Shown here piece by piece: positions 6,986 to 12,235 of a DNA stretch of 13,373 nucleotides. Position 1 is the stretch's first letter. Each line of letters starts with the position of its first letter. Position numbers and translations under genes: made by a program. The notes below the pieces were generated by a model. It made no database searches. It was not told the origin of the DNA and saw nothing but the letters and a program-made list of their open reading frames with translations. Origin of the DNA: Candidatus Heimdallarchaeota archaeon LC_2 (lineage in GTDB: Archaea > Asgardarchaeota > Heimdallarchaeia > Heimdallarchaeales > Kariarchaeaceae); NCBI GenBank assembly GCA_001940725.1, contig MDVR01000077.1, forward strand, positions 1 through 13,373. The letters run 5' to 3'.

Positions 6986-7864
6986 TTATTTCTCAATAGG
7001 TACTCCAACCAGATTTCCATATTCAGTCCAAGAACCATCATAGTTCCAAACTCTGGTGTGCCCAAGAAGATATTTGAGTACAAACCAACTATGAGCTGAA
7101 CGTTCGCCAATTCTACAGTAAACTATAAGATCATTATCAGGGTCTATTTCATTTTTTGTGAAGTAAATCTCTTTTAAATTTTCGATATTCTTAAAGGTCC
7201 CATCTTCATTTACAGCAGTTGACCATGGGATGGATTTTGCTCCAGGTATATGACCTCCACGTAACGCACCTTCATTCGGATACCCGGGAATATGAAGCCG
7301 CTCTCCAGAAAATTCCTCAGGACTTCGTACATCAACAAAGGGACCGTTGGCAGCGACAAGCTCTAGTACTTCATCTCTAAATACTCGAACAGGTTCATCA
7401 TTTCTATCATTTGCAGAAAAATCAGTTGAAGGATAATTAGGAGCTTCTTTTACTAATTCTCGCTTTTCCAAATCCCATTTAATTCTTCCACCATTCATTA
7501 ATTTAACTTTGGTGTGTCCAAATAGCTGAAATACCCATAAAGCATAGGCACTCCACCAATTATTTTTATCTCCATAAAAAATAACTGTCGTATTGTTTGC
7601 TATTCCTTTTCTTCTTAATAATTCTTGGAAGGCATCTTTGTTGATGTAATCTCTGGTTAAAGGATCATTTAAGTCTTCTGTCCAATCTATTTCAATAGCT
7701 CCCGAAATATGACCCGATCGATATAATAATGGGTCTTCATTACTCTCAACCAATCGATATTCTGGATTAGGAGAATCTGAAGATAGTAATTGCAAATTAT
7801 CTGCAACCCATTCTGTGCTAGTGAGAATATCTTGTATGTTGTATGATTCTGTACTTTCTGACAT
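6986..7864 (-). CDS. CysA-type thiosulfate sulfurtransferase (two-domain rhodanese)
   Basis: The 292-residue protein has two rhodanese domains. The N-terminal one (about 12-135) has the structural motifs SGHISGA (50-56) and GGRIKW (125-130), but GDKNNWWS (98-105) replaces the active loop, so it is the usual inactive domain. The C-terminal one (about 160-290) has [19 protein letters not shown] and the active loop CRIGERS (250-256) with Cys250 as persulfide carrier, followed by [17 protein letters not shown]. This is the CysA-type sequence common in bacteria and haloarchaea. The reaction is transfer of sulfane sulfur from thiosulfate, or another donor, to a thiol or cyanide. The length is complete and the protein cytosolic. 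It sits upstream of the SufE gene, so sulfur transfer between the two is plausible. A TATA-like box about 29 nt before the ATG supports this start. Confidence 0.9.
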   Translation of the reverse strand: MSESTESYNIQDILTSTEWVADNLQLLSSDSPNPEYRLVESNEDPLLYRSGHISGAIEIDWTEDLNDPLTRDYINKDAFQELLRRKGIANNTTVIFYGDKNNWWSAYALWVFQLFGHTKVKLMNGGRIKWDLEKRELVKEAPNYPSTDFSANDRNDEPVRVFRDEVLELVAANGPFVDVRSPEEFSGERLHIPGYPNEGALRGGHIPGAKSIPWSTAVNEDGTFKNIENLKEIYFTKNEIDPDNDLIVYCRIGERSAHSWFVLKYLLGHTRVWNYDGSWTEYGNLVGVPIEK

Positions 7865-7887
7865 GTTTATTGCTCATTATAACTCAT

Positions 7888-7898
7888 ACTTAAAAATT
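7888..7898 (-). promoter_or_regulatory. TATA-like box for the rhodanese gene
   Basis: On the minus strand aatttttaagt is centred about 29 nt before the ATG at 7864. It overlaps the stop codon of the small ORF upstream, so the rhodanese has its own promoter there. Confidence 0.4.
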
Positions 7899-8041
7899 CA
7901 GACAAGAGAAATAATTAATTTCATTTGTTTAAATTCAAGGTAAAATCTGTCTCCATATGTAATTTCATATCGTATAATTGGTTCAGAAAATATTATTCGT
8001 AACTCCTTTGCAAAAGAATGATGTTCTACTTTGGTTTCCAT
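7898..8041 (-). CDS. Possible 47-aa protein directly after the prenyltransferase gene
   Basis: An ATG at 8041 opens a 47-codon frame, 11 nt after the stop of the prenyltransferase gene. The product, METKVEHHSFAKELRIIF to a C-terminus FYLEFKQMKLIISLV, has a charged start and alternating strand-like residues, IRYEITYGDRFYLEF, rather than a low-complexity AT-rich composition. There is no Shine-Dalgarno site, so it would depend on coupling to the upstream gene. I do not recognise a family. It may be a chance ORF. Confidence 0.3.
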   Translation of the reverse strand: METKVEHHSFAKELRIIFSEPIIRYEITYGDRFYLEFKQMKLIISLV

Positions 8042-8052
8042 AATAAGGATTT

Positions 8053-8982
8053 TTAGCTACTCAGAAAAGCAATTGTGAGATACTCAAGATATAATAAAAC
8101 CCAAATATACTTATAATACAATCTAACAAAGTATAAACTATTTATTATTCGATATTTAAATTTAAGAGAAAGTCCTAACAAAAAAATAATAAAAATATGA
8201 TAAGTCAAAAAAATCATTTCATGAAAAAGATCCAAAATAAAAAGTTGGAAAAATATTGCAGTTAAATAATTTATAAGTAATAATGATATACAAATATTAT
8301 ACACTTGGGATTTGTCGATAATTGTAACTAAGGTTCTTACTTGAAAAATTGAATCGCCAGCTTTATCAGGTATATCTTTAAACAAAGAAATTACAACAGT
8401 GAAAAATAATATGAATGTTAAAATATAAAATATTTCATCGTTGACCTTATAAGATCCGTTAATCTCTGAGTTGAAATAAAAATAAGCGGATAAATTTAAT
8501 AGTAAACCTCGTCCCAGAATAATAAGTAGTGAAGCCAAAAGAAAATTGTTTCTCAATCTAAATGGGGGTACTGAATAAATTATCCCAATTACTATCATAG
8601 TAATTGCAGCACTAAATAGAATAATATTTGTCATTGAAATGAAAAGCCCCAAAAATAATCCCAATATAGATATTATCCATCCTGTTTTTATTGAAAAATC
8701 ACCTTTGGCTAAAGGTAAGTGAGGTTTATTAATTCGATCAATCTCAACATCATAAATTTGGTTTATTCCAACTACAAAAATATTGATACTTACAGCCCCA
8801 AATAGAAAAATTACATAATGCAAAGAATTCGCATAAGTTATATTATTTATTCCTGAAACGATTACAAGAAAAATTGTAGTGGTCGCTGCAAAAGTACCAA
8901 TAATTGTATGAAGTCTTGAAAAATGTATAAAGTTGATAATCCCAGTTATTAAATTTAATCTAGTTATGTACTGCCCCTCCAA
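8053..8982 (-). CDS. UbiA-family prenyltransferase (homogentisate prenyltransferase-like)
   Basis: This 309-residue membrane protein has about eight or nine hydrophobic spans and both Asp-rich motifs of the UbiA superfamily. The first is NQIYDVEIDRINKPHLPLAKG (Asn74, Asp78, Asp82) and the second KDIPDKAGD (202-210). These bind Mg-prenyl diphosphate. The sequence NQ-YD-EID-INKPHLPLA, the KDIPD-GD form of the second motif and YSVPPFRLRN (136-145) are characteristic of the homogentisate phytyl/solanesyl transferase branch. The archaeal lipid enzyme DGGGP synthase usually reads ND-DxxxD-xNxPxRPL instead. The acceptor is likely an aromatic ring for a quinone or tocopherol-like compound, but this is inference. 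A stop codon immediately precedes TTG at 8982, so that TTG is the earliest start; no ATG is suitably placed. No other quinone-pathway gene is in the window. Confidence 0.85.
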   Translation of the reverse strand: MEGQYITRLNLITGIINFIHFSRLHTIIGTFAATTTIFLVIVSGINNITYANSLHYVIFLFGAVSINIFVVGINQIYDVEIDRINKPHLPLAKGDFSIKTGWIISILGLFLGLFISMTNIILFSAAITMIVIGIIYSVPPFRLRNNFLLASLLIILGRGLLLNLSAYFYFNSEINGSYKVNDEIFYILTFILFFTVVISLFKDIPDKAGDSIFQVRTLVTIIDKSQVYNICISLLLINYLTAIFFQLFILDLFHEMIFLTYHIFIIFLLGLSLKFKYRIINSLYFVRLYYKYIWVLLYLEYLTIAFLSS

Positions 8983-9227
8983 TTACGAATTAACTTATTA
9001 AATGTAATATCAATGATAATCATTTGATAAATGCTTCCAACAGAATTAATTTTTGTTAAATATAAAATGAATTGTTCACTCATCTCATAATTTGGTATGA
9101 AACATAAACTTGAACCATTATTTTCAAAAGAAATCTAATTATAATCAAATTTTATTACTTTATAGAATTATTTATCATTTGATATCTGAAGTTCCTAAAC
9201 CTTCTGAAATAGATTGACTCCATAGAC
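8983..9227. other. AT-rich intergenic stretch upstream of the prenyltransferase gene
   Basis: Only very short frames are present, the longest notable one being a 19-codon minus-strand ORF starting near 9023 and overlapping the TTG start of the prenyltransferase in another frame. A TATA-like element may be near 8993-9003 (minus strand). I see no gene here. Confidence 0.4.
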
Positions 9228-9383
9228 TTATTTTTCCTTATTTTCATTTCTCACATTCGTTTGAATAATTGCCCCACCTTCATTTTCCCAAATCTCTAAT
9301 TTTAATGCTGAATCATCGAGGTGTTCATGGTCGAGTAATGAATCCATTTCAGGAATTTTATTGCTTTTTTTTAAAGGATTCAT
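9228..9383 (-). CDS. Possible 51-aa hypothetical protein
   Basis: An ATG at 9383 opens a 51-codon frame with a hydrophilic, acidic product: it begins MNPLKKSNKIPEMDSLLDHE and continues LDDSALKLEIWENEGG. The composition is balanced rather than Lys/Asn/Ile-only. A strong TATA-like box (tttaaaaata on the minus strand, 9401-9412) lies about 25 nt before the ATG, the same spacing as for other genes in the window. I do not recognise a family; there is no membrane segment. It ends well before the prenyltransferase gene and could be a separate transcript. Confidence 0.45.
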   Translation of the reverse strand: MNPLKKSNKIPEMDSLLDHEHLDDSALKLEIWENEGGAIIQTNVRNENKEK

Positions 9384-9400
9384 AGTTTTTAATTCATGGA

Positions 9401-9412
9401 TTTATTTTTAAA
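9401..9412 (-). promoter_or_regulatory. TATA-like box for the 51-aa ORF
   Basis: The minus-strand sequence gtttaaaaataa is centred about 25 nt before the ATG at 9383, consistent with a leaderless transcript. Confidence 0.4.
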
Positions 9413-9558
9413 CCAATGTATAAAATCAATTGGCTAGTTATTCTTTTGGTCAATCGAATATTAATCTTAAATCCAACATTCATTCTTCTAAGTTATGTAC
9501 AAGATCCATCTACAATTTATATTTTGATATTTGAAAAAATTCCATTTTCCAAATATTC

Positions 9559-9568
9559 TTAAAATAAA
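9559..9568 (+). promoter_or_regulatory. TATA-like box for the three-gene operon
   Basis: The sequence ttaaaataaa is centred about 32 nt before the ATG at 9596. It supports that ATG over the TTG at 9569, which would lie within the box itself. Confidence 0.45.
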
Positions 9569-9595
9569 TTGATATTAGTCATACAGTCAATTTAC

Positions 9596-9811
9596 ATGCT
9601 ATACGAAGAAAAAGAATTATTAGAAGGTATGCGGAACTGTCACCGTGCCTGTGGAAAAGATTTTGAGGGAACGGTCAAAATGGTAAGTTCTGTTCGTGGA
9701 CGTGAAGAGGCTGAGGTCAACTTGACATTGCTTGAAATAGCAGGTAAATATGGAAGCTCTAAAGAATACAAAGATTTGAGAGAGAAGATCCCTCAAGAAT
9801 TTCCATTTTAG
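9596..9811 (+). CDS. 71-aa protein of unknown function, first gene of a three-gene operon
   Basis: The product has 71 residues, starting MLYEEKELLEGMRNCHRACGKDF and ending KDLREKIPQEFPF. It is mostly helical in appearance, with two cysteines spaced CHRAC near residue 15-19 that could bind metal or form a disulfide. I do not recognise the family. The start at 9596 is chosen because a TATA-like box precedes it at the usual distance; an upstream TTG at 9569 would add nine non-conserved-looking residues. Its stop is 13 nt from the next gene, so the two are almost certainly co-transcribed. A role linked to the heme-oxygenase-fold protein downstream is likely by context only. Confidence 0.65.
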   Translation: MLYEEKELLEGMRNCHRACGKDFEGTVKMVSSVRGREEAEVNLTLLEIAGKYGSSKEYKDLREKIPQEFPF

Positions 9812-9824
9812 GTTTTGACGAGAA

Positions 9825-10712
9825 ATGGTAAACTGCGGTGTTTGTTATGTTAAACTAGATGATTTTGATGAGATGGCAAGTCATTTTTTACAATTATCTG
9901 ATAAAAGTGATCCAAGCCATATAAAATTCCTAAATCAATATATTTCATCTAAGAAATTAGAGGTTAATCAGCTAAGGAACACATTAGAGCAATTTTTTAA
10001 TCATAAAGCAGATGGGTTGCATTTATGGATAAAAAAAGTATTTGTACAAAAATTCTATTCAAATGATCCACATCCTTTTGTTTTAGCACTTCAACACCCA
10101 TCAAATAGTACCTTGATTGGTTATACTATCGAACATCAGCATTTTCTTCGTCAATGGGTACGTAGCTGTGGAGCGGTCATTTCAAAAACTGATAAGATGG
10201 ATGTAACCTTATATGAGCTGGAAAATATTAACACAGAATTTGGAGGATTTGGAACTGAATTACCGTCACATTTCGAATTATTAATCAGAATGGGGGAGAG
10301 TCTGGGTATTTCTCGCAAATTGATTTTTGAAACTCAACCTCTTCAAGATACAGCAAGAGCAATTAAGTTTTGGCAAGAAATTGCCCAGAATCGAGATTGG
10401 ATAGAGACAATGACTGCAATGCATAGTCTTGAATTAATAGCGTATAGGAACATCAAAAACTACGGTGCTAGCATATCATATTTTGATCCCGGAATTCTTG
10501 ATCAATCTGAAATTTCAGATGATACTAAACAGTTTCTACGTGAGGGTTATGAAGCGGATATTACGCATGCAGATGAAGCTCTGGAATTAATTGAAAAATA
10601 TGCAAATAATCCCGAAATAATCCAAAGAGTACAAGCGACATTCTTACAATCAATTGAATGGTTTGATAGGTATCTTCTTGCAAGATTGGATAGAGGAAAA
10701 GAGTTTGAATAA
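9825..10712 (+). CDS. Heme-oxygenase-fold (TenA/PqqC/CADD-like) protein
   Basis: The 295-residue, largely helical protein resembles the TenA/THI-4/PqqC superfamily, which includes heme-oxygenase-like diiron oxidases. Matching landmarks are YELENINTEF (130-139), SHFELLIRMGESLGI (148-162), ARAIKFWQEIAQN (177-189), the helix MHSLELIAYRNIKNYG (199-214) with Glu203, and EGYEADITHADEALELI (240-256) with Asp245 and His248. In the diiron members the last helix reads His-x3-Asp-x2-His; here the first His position is Gly241. Either the metal site differs (for example Glu243 as ligand) or the protein is not a diiron enzyme. The N-terminal 85 residues, with CGVC at 4-7, are not typical of the core family. 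The substrate is unknown. The gene overlaps the start of the zinc-finger gene, implying coupled translation. Confidence 0.65.
   Translation: MVNCGVCYVKLDDFDEMASHFLQLSDKSDPSHIKFLNQYISSKKLEVNQLRNTLEQFFNHKADGLHLWIKKVFVQKFYSNDPHPFVLALQHPSNSTLIGYTIEHQHFLRQWVRSCGAVISKTDKMDVTLYELENINTEFGGFGTELPSHFELLIRMGESLGISRKLIFETQPLQDTARAIKFWQEIAQNRDWIETMTAMHSLELIAYRNIKNYGASISYFDPGILDQSEISDDTKQFLREGYEADITHADEALELIEKYANNPEIIQRVQATFLQSIEWFDRYLLARLDRGKEFE
10693..10696 (+). promoter_or_regulatory. Shine-Dalgarno site supporting the TTG start at 10705
   Basis: GAGG lies inside the preceding coding region, 8 nt before TTG at 10705. This favours that TTG as the start of the zinc-finger gene. Confidence 0.4.
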
Positions 10713-10980
10713 ATGTGAATTATGCCATTCGCAGTGGGGAAATTATTGGAAGGTTTTCGAAGATCGTAAATTATTTTTTTGTTGTCAGTTATGTGCAGTC
10801 CAATATGAGAACCTAATTAGTACAATCCAAAATCAAATTGAGAATCAGAGGATGTCAATTTTAGAAATTAAAGGTACCTCTAGGCTTCGAATTTGCAGAG
10901 TAATTAAGAATGATAAAGAATATCGATTTTCATTATCGTTTAGAGCTGATGGACAAGTTTCTCATTTCAAAGAGCTCTAA
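10705..10980 (+). CDS. Small zinc-finger protein (CxxC...CCxxC), third gene of the operon
   Basis: Read from TTG at 10705 the product has 91 residues. It begins MNKCELCHSQWGNYWKVF and continues FFCCQLCAVQYENL, giving Cys4, Cys7, Cys26, Cys27 and Cys30: a treble-clef or zinc-ribbon-like site similar in layout to small archaeal zinc proteins such as the Ta0938 family. The remaining 50 residues form strand-like segments (RLRICRVIKNDKEYRFSLSF). The start overlaps the stop of the upstream gene by 8 nt. Upstream in-frame residues are encoded within the previous gene and look unconserved, so the long frame from 10654 is not used. The Cys site may bind metal or a metal cofactor that the heme-oxygenase-fold partner needs; this is inference from gene order. 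Confidence 0.65.
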   Translation: MNKCELCHSQWGNYWKVFEDRKLFFCCQLCAVQYENLISTIQNQIENQRMSILEIKGTSRLRICRVIKNDKEYRFSLSFRADGQVSHFKEL

Positions 10981-11033
10981 AGGAAATTTGACATGATGTT
11001 AATCAATCGAATTTTCATTTTATAAGTTCAATT

Positions 11034-11198
11034 TTAGTCATCAAACCATGATTCAAACATTCTTTCTGTTTCATGAAAAGCCCCAAGCACTTCTCTATTA
11101 ACAGCTTCAATAATAATCTCAAATTCATTACAAAGTATTTTATTTCCAGATGATCGCTTTATACCTTCAATATTAACAGGAATGATAATTTTCTACAT
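11034..11198 (-). pseudogene. Possible small gene broken by a TAG at codon 2
   Basis: The minus-strand frame reads ATG (11198), TAG, then 52 sense codons to a TAA at 11034-11036. The product after the stop begins KIIIPVNIEGIKRSSGNK and ends RMFESWFDD; it has a balanced, protein-like composition. A single change of AAG to TAG would explain it, turning MKKIIIPVN into a nonsense allele. Alternatives are initiation at an unusual codon further in, or chance. No TATA-like box is at the usual distance from 11198. The family is not recognised. Confidence 0.3.
11169..11176 (+). promoter_or_regulatory. TATA-like box for the 52-aa membrane-protein ORF
   Basis: The sequence aatattaa is centred about 27 nt before the ATG at 11200. 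It lies within the decayed minus-strand ORF, so it could also be coincidental. Confidence 0.3.
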
Positions 11199-11199
11199 A

Positions 11200-11358
11200 A
11201 TGCAATACTTACCAAATAAGAGGTTTGTCTTGAAGAGTGAAAAACGAATTTTAGGAAGTGTTTTTATTGATGATATCCTAGTGTATCTTATTTTCATTGA
11301 TCTATTTGGAATCGTCTGGATAATTTATGTCCTTGCAAATTTAATTATTTATGAATGA
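11200..11358 (+). CDS. Possible 52-aa single-span membrane protein
   Basis: The frame starts with ATG at 11200 and has a basic N-terminus MQYLPNKRFVLKSEKRILGS. It continues with a hydrophobic stretch DILVYLIFIDLFGIVWIIYVLANLII that would cross the membrane once, N-terminus probably inside. Support comes from the TATA-like box 27 nt upstream and from the 11-T tract 24 nt after the stop, which fits a transcript ending before the convergent GTPase gene. AT-rich DNA readily encodes hydrophobic residues, so chance remains possible. The function is unknown. Confidence 0.4.
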   Translation: MQYLPNKRFVLKSEKRILGSVFIDDILVYLIFIDLFGIVWIIYVLANLIIYE

Positions 11359-11381
11359 ATCTGTCAATTCGCCTTTTTATA

Positions 11382-11392
11382 TTTTTTTTTTT
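11382..11392 (+). terminator. 11-T terminator between the convergent small ORF and GTPase gene
   Basis: Eleven consecutive T on the plus strand, just after the 52-aa ORF and directly at the 3' end of the minus-strand GTPase gene. In archaea a U tract alone terminates transcription, so this should end rightward transcripts coming from the operon or the 52-aa ORF. Confidence 0.55.
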
Positions 11393-11394
11393 AA

Positions 11395-11940
11395 TTAACT
11401 TGCTTTCATAATCTTTACAATTCTGTCTACGAAGCTATTAAAAGCATATTGTAAATTTTCTCCAGTTAAGGCTGAAGTTTCTATATAATTTATTTCCATT
11501 GCATATTTATGAGACAAGATATCGATATATTCCTGAGCGTCGCTTTTCTGTATTACATCTTCTATTGTTTCTCGTAAATCGATTTTATTACCGAAAATAA
11601 CTATAGGGATGGCAGTACTACCAACTTTTAAGAATGATTCTATCCAATTGGGCACATTAATCATCGATGCTTTATTTGTTATATCAAACACTATAATTAT
11701 TCCAGCTGCGCCTTTGTACATTGCTTCTGTGACTGATTGAAAGGTTTCTTGCCCAGCTATATCCCAAATTTGTAATATATAATTCTTGTAAGATGTGATT
11801 GCAAAATCAACTCCGAGAGTTGGTACGTATGTCGATCGAAATTCTTCTCCAATATACCTAAGTCTTAATGTCGTTTTCCCAACTTTTATGTCGCCAAAAG
11901 TTACAAGTTTAATTGCTGCGATTGATCTCTTAGGAGCCAT
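11395..11940 (-). CDS. Ras/Rab-type small GTPase
   Basis: This 181-residue protein is a complete small GTPase of the Ras superfamily. G1 is GDIKVGKTT (16-24, P-loop Lys22/Thr23), G2 Thr41 in YVPTLGVDF, G3 WDIAGQE (59-65) with Gln64 matching the catalytic Gln of Ras, G4 GNKIDL (117-122) and G5 TSALTG (155-160). The WDIAGQE and GNKIDL sequences are of the Rab type. Such eukaryote-like GTPases are abundant in Asgard archaea. There is no Cys near the C-terminus, which ends IVKIMKAS, so prenyl anchoring as in eukaryotic Rabs is not possible; membrane recruitment, if any, must be by another means. It hydrolyses GTP and acts as a molecular switch; partners are unknown. An AT-rich TATA-like box about 26 nt upstream implies a leaderless transcript. 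A transposon end starts just beyond that box. Confidence 0.93.
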   Translation of the reverse strand: MAPKRSIAAIKLVTFGDIKVGKTTLRLRYIGEEFRSTYVPTLGVDFAITSYKNYILQIWDIAGQETFQSVTEAMYKGAAGIIIVFDITNKASMINVPNWIESFLKVGSTAIPIVIFGNKIDLRETIEDVIQKSDAQEYIDILSHKYAMEINYIETSALTGENLQYAFNSFVDRIVKIMKAS

Positions 11941-11960
11941 ACTTTGAATGTGTTACTTAA

Positions 11961-11972
11961 CTATTTTTATTA
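11961..11972 (-). promoter_or_regulatory. TATA-like box for the small GTPase gene
   Basis: The minus-strand sequence taataaaaatag is centred about 26 nt before the ATG at 11940. The outer transposon end begins at 11973, exactly at the upstream border of this box. Confidence 0.45.
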
Positions 11973-11993
11973 ATCGATCTAGCTTGTCTCAAG
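11973..11993 (+). repeat. Outer, extra left end of the insertion sequence
   Basis: ATCGATCTAG followed by CTTGTCTCAAG matches the inner left end at 12106-12126 in 20 of 21 positions and the inverted right end in 18 of 21. About 25 further bases also resemble the inner copy, after which similarity is lost. It is either the end of an older related element or the true outer end of a longer one. Confidence 0.7.
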
Positions 11994-12192
11994 TTCAATT
12001 AAATATCTAATATTTAAATACGTTAATTGACTAAAGATATTCAGTTTCACAAATTATTCGAATTGCTTATTAGGATGATTAAACGCATTTACAATCAATC
12101 GATTGATCGATCTAGGTTGTCTCAAGCTTCGTTGAATCCTTATTCTTTCTAGACATCAGCTAATCAGTCTAGCTTTCGCTTCAGGAATCGGG

Positions 12193-12202
12193 AAAATTTA
12201 AA
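12193..12202 (+). promoter_or_regulatory. TATA-like box for the transposase gene
   Basis: The sequence aaaatttaaa, preceded by cggg, is centred about 38 nt before the ATG at 12236, leaving a leader of roughly 10 nt. It lies inside the element, so the transposase brings its own promoter. Confidence 0.4.
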
Positions 12203-12235
12203 GAGGCAGGCAGTTTCCGCTAGTTTGTCTAGAAC

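Noticed and set aside
10654..10704. Longer N-terminus for the zinc-finger protein
   Set aside because: These codons lie in the coding region of the preceding gene, and the TTG at 10705 has a Shine-Dalgarno-like GAGG at good spacing.
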